Shown here: positions 21,676-30,979 of the stretch, one piece after another | Layout: each line of letters opens with the position of its first letter | How positions within the stretch are numbered: the stretch's first letter is position 1 | Assembly: GCA_965644315.1 (NCBI GenBank) | Contig: CBFFRQ010000079.1 | Location: 248,001 to 312,000 of the forward strand | Source of the DNA: Caecitellus pseudoparvulus | Taxonomy: Eukaryota > Bigyra: Bicosoecida | Length of the DNA stretch: 64,000 nt | Direction: 5' to 3' | The notes under the pieces: model-generated | What the model saw: only the letters and a program-made list of their open reading frames with translations | What the model was told of the DNA's origin: nothing | The model's database searches: none | Position numbers and translations under genes: made by a program

Positions 21676-24156
21676 TCACTCGGTGGCGCGGGCATCCGCC
21701 GTCGCAGGCCGGGTGGGGGAGGCGCCGAAGCCCGCGTCTCGGGACGCCGTGGTGGGGGAGGCGCCACCCGCCAGCGCCGCCCACTGCCGGTCACGCGCCT
21801 GCAGGTGGGGCGGCATTGGGGGGATGTCGTCCTCCATAGCCTGCGTCAGGCGGTGCAGGCAGGCCCGCGCCGTGCCTTCCGTGTCCCCCACCTTGTACCG
21901 CCCCATGTCCTGCCGCATGGCGGTGATGACGCCCTGCAGCTGCAGCGCATAGGCGTGCCAGTTAGCGTACGCGGTGCGGGCTGCGTCGGAGCGCTCCGAG
22001 GCCTCCTCCGCCGCTGCACTGACGACGGCAGCCTCATCCACCGCCTCCCGCAGCGTCGTCCGCAGCTCCCCCAGGCTGTACTGCTCGAAGCGCTCCAGGA
22101 GCGCGATGAGCGCGCCCACCGCCTCCGCCACGCCCTCGTTCCCCACGTCCAGCTGGGAGGAGATGTGCTCAAACTTTTCCTGCAGCTCCTCGTCCAGAGT
22201 GGCGATCTTGCCCTCCACCGCCTCCGCCACGCCCACGATGCGGTCCGCCACGGTGCCCAGGTGGTCTGACGTCGCGCCCCAGTTGCGCATGAGGGTGGCG
22301 ATTTGCAGCGCATTGCCCCACTTCCACTCTGGCGGCACGGGCGCGCCATCTGTGAGGTACGGCTGCGGCCCCTCGTCTCGGGGAGGGGTGGCGGGGTGTG
22401 CCGCGGCAGCTGGGCGGTGCTGGGCCAGACGCTCCAGCAGCGCATCGCGCTCAGCAGTCACCCTGGCCAGCTGAGCGGCAGCTTGGGACGTAGAGGCGCC
22501 TGACGCCGCCTCGGCCCGGGCAGCCCGTGCCTCGGCCGCCTCAGCTCGAGCTAGGGCTGCCTGCTTCTCACCTGTCAGGCGGGCGACCTCCAGGGTCAGA
22601 CGGTGAATCTCATCCCGGTTGGCGGCAGCGGAGGAACCCTCTGCCGCCTGGGCCGCGCGCAGAGCAGCCAGCTGCGCCTCGGCCTCCTCCTTCCCCCGCT
22701 GTGCGCGCCCTGTGGCTTCCTGTGCCGTGTGCTGGGCCGCTTCGGCCGCCGCCACCTGCCGCTCCCGCTGCCCCACCTCCTTTTGTAGCGCAGCCACCTG
22801 CTGCGTGAGGGAGCGAATGGACGCCGCGGCAGTCTCCGCTGACCCTGCCTCCGCCGTCAACGCAGCCACCTGTCTCTGCAGGCCGGCGACATCTTGGGCC
22901 GCCTCACGGGCCTCACTCTGCGCCTTGGCCAGGCGTGCCTCCAGCTCACCCACGCTGCTCTGCGCGCCTTCCAGCTGGCGCCTGCACGCGGCATGGGCAG
23001 CCTGCTCGCTCTCCAGCTCCGCCGCCGTCCTTGCCAACTTGCGGCTGTGCTGTGTCGCTGACTCCTCCGCCGCCTCTGCCCGGGCGATGGCTGCCGCCAG
23101 ACGCTTGTCGCCCACGGCCACCTGCGCGGCGGCGTCCTGCACCTCCCGCTCAGCCGCCTTGGCCTGCAACTGCGCTTCCTTCTGCGCCGCCACCAGCTCC
23201 AGCTTGGCGTGGCGCAGGGCCTGGGCCAGGTCATCCCGCTCATCTGCCAGGCGGTCCAGGGCCCCCTGTGCCCCCGCCGCCCGGCCCACCTGCGCTGCCT
23301 TGTGCGCGGACATGGCCGCCAGCTCCTCCTTCAGGGCGTCGCGCTGGCCCGTCAGGCGCGCGATGGTGTCGCTGGCGGAGCGCAGGGAGGCCAGTTCCCC
23401 CGCTAGCTCAGCCAGCTCTGCCTGTTGCTCTGCCACGACGCTGTCTCGGGCGGCCACCTGCCCACGCAGCACCTCCACCTCCGCCATGAGGGAGGATACG
23501 GCGCCCGCCCCTGCTGTCACGGCGCCGGGGCTGGGGCCCAGGGAGGGCAGCCCCCCTCGGAAGCCGGCGCTGCCACGGCGACTTGCCTCGGGCCCGGCAG
23601 CTGGTGCAGTGCTGCGTTGTGAGCTGCCGGAGTCTGCGCGGAGCGCCGCGACGGCGGCGTCTTTCTGCGCACGCTTCATGGACTTCAGGGAGCGCGTCAG
23701 CCTCTTCACGGCCTTGTCCTTCTCGGCGACCTGCTCAGGGTGCAAGGCTCGCAGTGCGGGTCACGCGCCCTCTGTCACGCAGCCTGCCGACTCACCTGCA
23801 GACTCAGCTCCTCCCTGGACACTGGTCTGAACCTCTTAGGTCCAGAAATGCTCTTGCGCAGCACATACTCGTCCACCTGGCAACGCGCGATCGAAGCAGT
23901 CGTGCAGCCGTTGCTGGGTGCACCGCGAAACGCTTGCGAAACGTACCTCGGCCTGCGTCATGCCAGTGTGCTCCACAAGCAGTCGCTTCACAACATCTGT
24001 CACCAGCTCCTGCTGTCGGAGCTCCTTGGCAAGCTGCTGGATGTACTTGGACCGTTTGTTCTCCTTCTGCGCCTCCAGCACCGTCGCCAGCTGCGACTGC
24101 AGCTGCGTGATGGTTCGCTGCAGCCCCGCCACACGCGCGCTGTGCATGGCGCCCAT
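21676..24156 (-). CDS. Long coiled-coil protein, not recognised
   Basis: Three exons (complement 23947-24156, 23796-23876, 21676-23730) give 781 residues, all junctions in phase zero. The N-terminal 70 residues are helical (LQRTITQLQSQLATVLEA, YIQQLAKELRQQELVTDVV, VKRLLVEHTGMTQAE). Exon 2 encodes VDEYVLRKSISGPKRF followed by a short basic patch, and this part looks like the most conserved block. Then comes about 400 residues of Ala/Glu/Gln-rich heptads. The final 230 residues form a distinct helical domain (PPEWKWGNALQIATLMRNWG, GKIATLDEELQEKFEHISSQ, ANWHAYALQLQGVITAMRQD). A cytoskeletal, basal-body or Golgi tethering role is possible but not shown. The start at 24156 is the first ATG of a GGCCATGGG context; an upstream ATG at 24231 is in frame. 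The stop codon itself forms part of an AATGCA hexamer. Confidence 0.6.
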
Positions 24157-24865
24157 GGCCCGCACTTGCACTGCGCAAGGAGAAGCAGTGGCTGACGTGT
24201 AAACATCGATCTGCAGTACACTCCAGGGCACTCGAACGCACCATCATGCTGGGCCTGCATGCTGCATGGGCAGCTCCGCAGCCTTCCACGCAGCGACCGG
24301 TGCCAACTCCAGCCCTCGCCCTGTCCGGCCGCAACGACGGGGTGCCGGGGATGCTCAAGCAAGGCTGCACACCACCGGGCAGTGTACGTGAGGGCCAGGT
24401 GCAGAGGGCCATTCAGCGGGGCTGAACCACCGGGTATGCGGATTTGTGTCTGCGAGGATTGTGCCGGCGCTGGCGCAAGTGTGTTGCACACGAATTGCAA
24501 ATGTCAAAGCTACTTCTACGACTCGCGCTTTCAATCCCTTGCGATTTTCCCGCCTGGCCCAATGTCACGTCCTCGCTGTGCATGCTTTGCTTCCCATGCC
24601 ACTTGCAGAGACCCTTGCACACAAGCTTGAGCAGGCCAAAACTCGCGTCACACCGCTTGCCTGACACGGTGCGGTTGCACATCCATGATCTAATCATCTG
24701 CTTGCGTTGCAGCGCCTCATTGCGTGAGTTCGGGCGTGACGCTTGGTGCACATTGAGCCCTAGTGACTCCAACGGCGCTGTCTCCCTGCCCAGACTCACC
24801 CAGGCTTGTGGGCCACAAGAGCAGCGTGACTGCCCAATAGCATAGATACAGCTGCAATCTTGGCC
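24157..24865. promoter_or_regulatory. 709-bp divergent intergenic region before the first CTL gene
   Basis: The stretch separates the coiled-coil gene (leftward) and the first choline-transporter-like gene (rightward). It is richer in A+T than the coding regions, especially 24480-24720. No supported coding exon, RNA gene or repeat was recognised. An unseen 5' non-coding exon for either gene would fit here. Confidence 0.3.
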
Positions 24866-27396
24866 ATGGCTTGTGTCGCGTGCAAATGCTGCGGCCCCAG
24901 CAAAGAGCAGGAGGTATGGGAACCACGCACTGGTTCGGCGCCACCCTGAGCCCCCTGCTCTTGCAGCTTGCCATCCTGTCCTTGCTACGCCCCCCAACAG
25001 GAAGAGGCAGCAGCTTTGCTTGGCTATGTTGCCCTGGAACGGCGCAAGTGCCGAGATATCCCTTGTGCGTTGTGCTCGATTCAGGGCCACAAGCTGGATT
25101 TCCGCACAGCTGCCGACAGCTCCTCAAACGGCACAGCGAACCCTCTCTCCCCCTCGCAGGCTGCATCATCTTCTCATTGTTTTGGGTGCTGATGATCGTG
25201 TTCACGGCGCTGGCCTTCGTCACGGGCGAGCCGCGCCGCCTCGTATTCGGCACGGACTACGAAGGCAACGTTTGTGGCGTCACTGAGGGCTTCACGAAGA
25301 AGCCCTACACCGCATATCCCCGCCTGAATGCTGATGTGACTGCCAACCGCTTCAAGACGCCCAGTGAGATGAAGTTCTACGGCGTCTGCGTGCAGGGCTG
25401 CAACGAGGACGCACCGACAGTCGTATGCCAGAATGAGTTCGCAGCTGTGAACGAAGCCCCGCAGGTGGTCTTGCAGGACATCTTCGCAACCTGCTTCGCC
25501 CCCAACATCTCAACCCTGTCCTACAGCAATGCTTCCTGGAGCATAGGGGACAAGCAGTACACTTGCGGCGACACCAACCCACTGCTCAGCAACTGCTGGC
25601 CGGTGCCCTTCAACACGACCTCCATGCTGTTTCGGTGCGTCCCAAAGTACAACATCGGCACGACTGTGGAAGAGGTATGTGTGTACCCTGCTGCGGATGC
25701 GCTTGGGCAGCCGCTCAGCGCCAGCTCTGAGGAATGCCTGCTCGTGTCCGAAGTCCGTGACGGCGCCACCATTCGGCCAGCACGAACGAACGCTCTGCTT
25801 GACAACCTCAACGACGCCAGTCAGACGTGGGGCCGGTACATGGGAGACCTCGCTCGAGTCTGGTGGGTCATCGCGCTGACGGGCGTCGTGCTGCCCTTGG
25901 TGCTTGCTCTTCTCTACCTCATCACCATCCAGTTTTGTACGGGTGTGATCGTGTACACCACCATCATCCTCGCGGTTCTCGCGCCCGTGGCGGTCTGCAT
26001 CTACTCGTTTTACAGAGCTGGTGCAATTACCAACGAACGCGTGCTTTCCTTCGCGGACAAGGCAGCCGATGCCGTCGGGAACGTGGCCGGGACGAAGGAA
26101 GCAGCGGTGTCCCAGGATGTCGACAGCGCGTCTGACAACCAGCTGGGCTTCCGCATCGCCGGGTATATCAGCCTCTTTGTGTCCCTTGTTGCCTTCGTCG
26201 TCGTGCTGGCCATCCGGAAGAACGTCATCGTCATCGTCAAAGTGCTGTCGCTCGGGGCCGAGTCTGTGCGCCACCTTGGCGTGGAGCTGCTGTCGTTGCC
26301 TTTGGTGTCGTCACTGGCTACGTTCGCCATCACAGCATGGTTTATCTTTGTCTCCGCGTACTTGATGTCTGCCGCACAGCTCGTCAAGAGCGGGGAACTG
26401 CCCCAAGATGCTGACAGCTCTGCCTTCGCCAACGTCACAGCTGTGTACGCCGTGGCAGGATGGGAGCCAGACAGGGCGCTGCAATACCAGTTCATCCTGG
26501 TGTTCTTCGGCTATCTGTGGACCACTCAGTGGGTGTCTGCCCTTTCCTTCATCACAATTGCGGGGGCTGTGGGAGGCTGGTACTTTTCGCGCCCCGTGCC
26601 GGCGGACTCCAAGGCGCCCGTGTACACGCCCCCGGAGCGATCGCCTGTGTACACCAAGCTGTGGCACGCGCTGAGGTTCTACACCGGCACTGCTGCGCTG
26701 GGCTCTTTCCTCGTGGCTTTCGTGCAGATGCTGCGCGCCATCATGGTGTACATTGACGCGCAAACTCGGCGCATCCAAGCTGTCAGTTGCTTTGTCCGAA
26801 TGGTCATCAAATGCCTGCACTGCTGCCTGTGGCTGTTGGAGTGCATCGTGAAGGTCATCACCCGCACTGCCTTTGTGTACGTGGCAGTGAAGGGCTTCGG
26901 GTTCTGCACGGCTGGAGCGTGTGCGCTGGCCACCATCGCCACAAACTTCAAGCTGCTGGCGGGCGTGACGGTGCTGGGCCAAGTCCTGCTGTGGCTTGGG
27001 AAGCTCATTGTCGCCTCTTTGTGCGGGCTGTGCACCATCTTCATCATTGAGAACACCAGCAGTCTCAACAGCGGGGAAGGCAAGGTGTACTCGTCGTGGC
27101 TGCCGGCCATGGTCGCTTTCATCGTCGCCTTCTTCATCGCCAACATGATCCTGCAGGTGTGGGACGCTGCCGTGGACTCCGTGATCATGAGCTACATCTG
27201 CGATGTCTCTGAAAACGAACTCTCCAAGCCCCAGCACTTTGCGGACCACGACCCCATCGCGATGCTACAGGCAGAGGGTGAAGACAAGGAGGCAGACTCG
27301 GCCGTGACATACGGCAGCGCGGGCGACTCCTCCAGTGAAAGCACAAGGTCCAGCGTGCAGAACCCGCTGCCAGCATCTGGCGGTGCTGCCGAGTGA
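24866..27396 (+). CDS. Choline-transporter-like (SLC44/CTL) membrane protein 1
   Basis: CTL/SLC44 proteins are multi-pass carriers linked to choline or ethanolamine movement at plasma and organelle membranes. Three exons (24866-24913, 25001-25064, 25160-27396) give 782 residues. The N-terminus is Cys-rich (MACVACKCCGPSKEQE), then ERRKCRDIPC leads into the first helix (CIIFSLFWVLMIVFTALAFV) and the family signature EPRRLVFGTDYEGNVCG. A Cys-rich extracellular loop with several possible N-glycosylation sites (NIST, NASW, NTTS, all before about residue 200) precedes roughly nine further membrane helices. The segment LLDNLNDASQTWGRYMGDLARVWWV (given here by its ends at nt about 25797-25870) and SLCGLCTIFIIENTS near the C-terminus are typical. 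The start lies in CCATGG. The gene is tail-to-tail with a second CTL gene 98 bases away. Confidence 0.88.
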
Positions 27397-27494
27397 GCGT
27401 GCCCTCTTCCTGTCGCAATGCAAGCGCTTTGGGCCGCAAGGTGCATTGCGGAGCCTTGGACATGTCTCACGTCACGTTGATCGGGGTCGGGGGT

Positions 27495-30400
27495 TTACTC
27501 CTTTCCCTCCAGGTCAGCCGCCTGGCCGCCAATGGGGTTGGCGGTGCCAACGCGCGCGCCGCCAGGCCCGCCCGCAGGGGCAGGTGGCGCGTCGTCCTCC
27601 TCCTGCTTGGCCTTGTGCTTCTCCTTCAGCTCTGCGATGGCATCCTCGCCCTCGATGTGGATGGGCTTGCGCTCGGACTCCTTGTTGCCGTTGGCGCGGT
27701 AGTTCTCGTCGCGGTCCATGATGTAGCACACCAGGACGGTGTCCACGGCAATGTCAAAGACGATGAAGAAGGCCGTCGCGACGATGTACGCGAAGAGGAA
27801 CGTGACCATGCCCGGCAGCCAGGCAGCGGAGACCTCCTCCTCGCCGCCCTCCTGGAAGGACTCGGTGTTCTCGATGATGCCCAGGGCCGCGAAGGCGCAC
27901 AGCGCCGCGACGAAGCACTTGCCCAGGAACATGATGATCTCCGCCAGGGAGTTCACGAAGGCCACGACGGAGAAGTTGTTGGCGATGAGGCTGAGGGAGT
28001 ACATGGCGGAGGGGCAGAAGCTCCAGCCCTTGATGGAGGTGACGATGTACGCGTTGCGGGTGATGATCTTGAGCAGGCACTCAATGCACCACAGGAAGCA
28101 CTGCACGCAGAGGAAGACGTACTTGAGCACGACGTTGTTCTCCTTGCCCTTGCGCGCCTGCTGCTCGATGTAGTACATCACGGCGCGGATGAACTGCACC
28201 GTGGCGATGAGGAGGGAGCCGAAGGCGACGGTGCCGGCGTGGTAGCAGAAGGCCCGGCGCAGGGAGTCCAGGACAGGCCAGTTGGGCTGGGCGTACCGCA
28301 GGCCCTTGGCCTCCACAGCCTCCCCGCCCTTGGAGAAGTACCAGCCTGCGGCGCCGCCGGACAGGCCCATGATGGTGATGCCGATGAGGAACTGGTTCGT
28401 CCACAGCATGCCGAAGAACTCGTAGATGATCATGTAGCGCAGGGCCTTGTCGGTGGTGGACACCTTCAGGACGTAGTTGACAGTTGCGTTGGTGTCGAAC
28501 TGGCTCAGCACAGCGGACGCGTTGGCAGCTGCCGCCGACGTGACGGTCTCTGGCGTGCCTGGCACGCTGAACAGGGACACCGTCACGAACAGCCAGAATG
28601 CCAGGAAGCCAAAGAGCAAGATGGTGGGAAGCAGGGGCGCCAGGATGGCCTCGATGCCCAGGGCGTTGACGGCCTTGGAGCCGAGCTTGATGACCTCGAT
28701 GGCGATGGCGACGCTCTTGCGCAGGGCGATGATGAGGACGAGGACGATGACGGAGACGGCCGTCATGACGTAGGCGGCGATGCGGAAGGCGGCGTTGTTG
28801 TCGCCGCTGCTGTCCAGCTCAGCGGACTGGTCCACAGTCTGGGTGTTGGTCGTGTCACCGCTGCTGCCAGAGGTGGAGGAGGCGCGGGACAGGCGGTCCG
28901 CGAAGGAGGTGATGGTTTCGTTGTTCAGGACGCCAGCGCGGTAGTACAGGTACACCGTCAGGGCCACAGACAGCAGCAGGGTGAGGATGATGGTGAGCCA
29001 CACGATGACGCCGACGGCGTACTTGATAGCGAACAGGAACAGGTAGCCCAGCACAAGCCCGATGACGACGGAGCAGACAGCGATGACCCACCAGGTGTGG
29101 CGCAGGTCGTTGATGTACCGCCCCCACGTCTGGCTGGCGTCGTTGAGCTGGTCAAAGAGGATGCTGGAGTCACGAGGGCGCGTGACGGTGCCGGTGGAGC
29201 TCTCGGTCACCAGCACGCAGCGGGAGTCGGTGGGCTCCAGCGTCGTGCCGTTGCCCACTGGGTACGCGCACGTGGAGGTGGCGTTGTTGTTCACCTCGTA
29301 CACGGGGATGCACCGGCGCAGGATGCTGGACGTGTATACGGGCACGATCCAGCAGTTGGCGTAGATGGAGGAGCAACGCACGGAGGCGCCGTTGATGGTG
29401 TTGGAGTCGGCAGGGTCCACAGAGCCGAAGCAGCCTGTGCTGGAGTCCAGCAGGGCAGCCTGGTCAGCACCCTGGAAGTTGTTCACGGACTTGTACTGGT
29501 CGTTGCACACGACGACGATGTTCTTGCCGGTTTCCTTGGTGTTGCACTCGCTCACGCAGATGCCGTAGAAGGAGTAGTCCTGGGGGGCCTTGCCGATGTT
29601 TGCCTGCAAGGAGGGGGGAGGGGGTCGCTCCAGCCTGTGTGCTGGCGGCGGGCATCCGCAGGATGAGCACGACGCACACTGCGAGGAGCGGAGGGGCAGA
29701 GAGGTGGCGAGGCGGCAGCGGCGCAGCGCACCGGGCAGCAGGGGCGTACATGATGTCTTCGTTGGTTCGAGGGTACATGGTGTAGCGCAGGTCAGTGACG
29801 CCGTCCGAGTAACCGCAGGTGCGGCCCTGCAGAAAGGGCGAGGAGTTGGCGTTTCCCTCGCGCTGCATGACAGCCAGTGGTTACAGCGCGGGCGAGAGGG
29901 CCGTCCGCGGGGAACGCGCAGCCCAGCGCTGGCAGCGCTGGCGACGCACCTCATAGTCAGAGCCAGCAATAAGGCGGCCAGGCTCGCCCTCGGCCTGTGC
30001 AGCAGCGGGGGGACCCGGGAATTGCGTGTGGGTTGCTGGAGGGTGGGTGGCAGTGCACCACGACGGGGCATCGGGCTGCGCAGCGCGGCACGCACCAGTG
30101 CAATGGCCCCGATGATGATGAAGCCCAGCATGAAGAGCAGGTACAGGATGGCACCTGTTGGCGTGGGCGGCGGGGGAGGGAGTGGGGCGAGGTCGTTCCG
30201 GCGGCCAACAGCAGCGGCGTCGCAGCGACCGAGCGCTAAACTGCCCACGCCACGCACACAGCAGGTCAGTGACACCTCGGTGCTCATCCTTGATGAAGCC
30301 ACGCCACTTGCTCTCATCGGACTCGCTGAGCTTGCTCTGCGGGGGGGGAGGGTCGGTGCGCTGCAAGTGCAGTTCCATGCAACGTCCGCCCTGGCAACTC

Positions 30401-30509
30401 TGCAGGCACTCACGTCAACTTGCTTCTTGGGAGCACAGCAGTCCAGGCGGCCAGTCTCGGGGTCCGTGGGGCAGCAACCGCACAGGTTGCAGGAGAAGCA
30501 GCTCCCCAT
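27495..30509 (-). CDS. Choline-transporter-like (SLC44/CTL) membrane protein 2
   Basis: Six exons fit (complement 30414-30509, 30258-30336, 30096-30154, 29950-29994, 29750-29862, 27495-29634), giving about 843 residues. The N-terminus MGSCFSCNLCGCCPTDPETG is Cys-rich and, with Gly2, could be myristoylated and palmitoylated. KDEHRGVTDLLC leads into AILYLLFMLGFIIIGAIAL, then EGEPGRLIAGSDYE, RTCGYSDGVTD and the long last exon with YSFYGICVSECN, LFDQLNDASQTWGRYINDL and AALCAFAALGIIENTES. All are counterparts of segments in CTL 1, so the two genes are paralogues. The C-terminal tail is highly charged (ELKEKHKAKQEEDD). The join between exons 5 and 6 is uncertain: paralogue alignment wants EDIM followed directly by ANIGKAPQD, which no canonical GT-AG pair gives. 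The modelled join adds about ten Pro-rich residues. Confidence 0.85.
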   Translation of the reverse strand: MGSCFSCNLCGCCPTDPETGRLDCCAPKKQVDVSACRVARADVAWNCTCSAPTLPPRRASSASPMRASGVASSRMSTEVSLTCCVRGVGSLALGRCDAAAVGRRNDLAPLPPPPPTPTGAILYLLFMLGFIIIGAIALVRAALRSPMPRRGALPPTLQQPTRNSRVPPLLHRPRASLAALLLALTMRCVASAASAGLRVPRGRPSRPRCNHWLSCSARETPTPRPFCRAAPAVTRTASLTCATPCTLEPTKTSCTPLLPGALRRCRLATSLPLRSSQCASCSSCGCPPPAHRLERPPPPSLQANIGKAPQDYSFYGICVSECNTKETGKNIVVVCNDQYKSVNNFQGADQAALLDSSTGCFGSVDPADSNTINGASVRCSSIYANCWIVPVYTSSILRRCIPVYEVNNNATSTCAYPVGNGTTLEPTDSRCVLVTESSTGTVTRPRDSSILFDQLNDASQTWGRYINDLRHTWWVIAVCSVVIGLVLGYLFLFAIKYAVGVIVWLTIILTLLLSVALTVYLYYRAGVLNNETITSFADRLSRASSTSGSSGDTTNTQTVDQSAELDSSGDNNAAFRIAAYVMTAVSVIVLVLIIALRKSVAIAIEVIKLGSKAVNALGIEAILAPLLPTILLFGFLAFWLFVTVSLFSVPGTPETVTSAAAANASAVLSQFDTNATVNYVLKVSTTDKALRYMIIYEFFGMLWTNQFLIGITIMGLSGGAAGWYFSKGGEAVEAKGLRYAQPNWPVLDSLRRAFCYHAGTVAFGSLLIATVQFIRAVMYYIEQQARKGKENNVVLKYVFLCVQCFLWCIECLLKIITRNAYIVTSIKGWSFCPSAMYSLSLIANNFSVVAFVNSLAEIIMFLGKCFVAALCAFAALGIIENTESFQEGGEEEVSAAWLPGMVTFLFAYIVATAFFIVFDIAVDTVLVCYIMDRDENYRANGNKESERKPIHIEGEDAIAELKEKHKAKQEEDDAPPAPAGGPGGARVGTANPIGGQAADLEGKE

Positions 30510-30979
30510 GGCGTCAGGTGGTGGAGGGCACGGGGTCGGGAGGCACAGAGGCAGGTGGCGCTCTGTGTGGCACGCTTGTCAGCTTGCTGCACTTGCAACA
30601 GGCTGCTGTCGGTGGGTGTGGAGGGAGATTGTGCAACTGGCGCGGGTGCCTGGCAAGCTCTGCGTGGAGCAGGACAAGGTGGCATGTTGGGGGCCCCTGC
30701 ACAAGGCGTTGCGGGAGCCCTATGCTTGTCGCTACTGCTCGTTTGGTGGGGAAGTGCGCAGACGCTGCCAGCCGCCCGGCCCGCGTCAATTCGGGCAGCG
30801 TGGGCAAATGAGAAGCCCGTGGAAGCACAGGGTAGCCTCTCAGCGTGACACAGGGCAGATGCCCTGGCGCTGTGGACCTGACCTGGGGTGTCCTGGCACC
30901 CTTGCTGTCGCAGGGGCGGTGTTTCAGCGTCGAAACGCAAGAGTGCCTGCCTTGCCTGCCAGCACCGGTTCGAGGCAGG
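30510..30979. promoter_or_regulatory. 470-bp divergent intergenic region, CTL 2 / PI3K
   Basis: This region separates the starts of the second CTL gene and the PI3K gene. The PI3K frame is open further up to 30845 but has no ATG there, so a 5' leader or a spliced upstream exon is possible. At 30919-30938 is an imperfect inverted repeat GTTTCAGCGTCGAAAC, 41 bases before the chosen PI3K start. Confidence 0.35.

Noticed and set aside
22619-23830. Plus-strand Ala/Ser/Cys-rich open frame
   Set aside because: It is the antisense of the coiled-coil gene; its composition mirrors Ala/Glu heptads read backwards.
24413-25090. Minus-strand open frame in the 709-bp spacer and CTL 1 start
   Set aside because: It runs antisense through the first CTL exons and shows no family features.
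27393-29666. Long plus-strand open frame of about 757 codons
   Set aside because: It is antisense to the last exon of CTL 2, whose helices and signatures are conserved with CTL 1; the plus-strand frame is His/Asp/Val-rich with no recognisable domain.
30845-30979. Upstream extension of the PI3K frame
   Set aside because: It is open but contains no ATG before 30980; without transcript data the first ATG was used.
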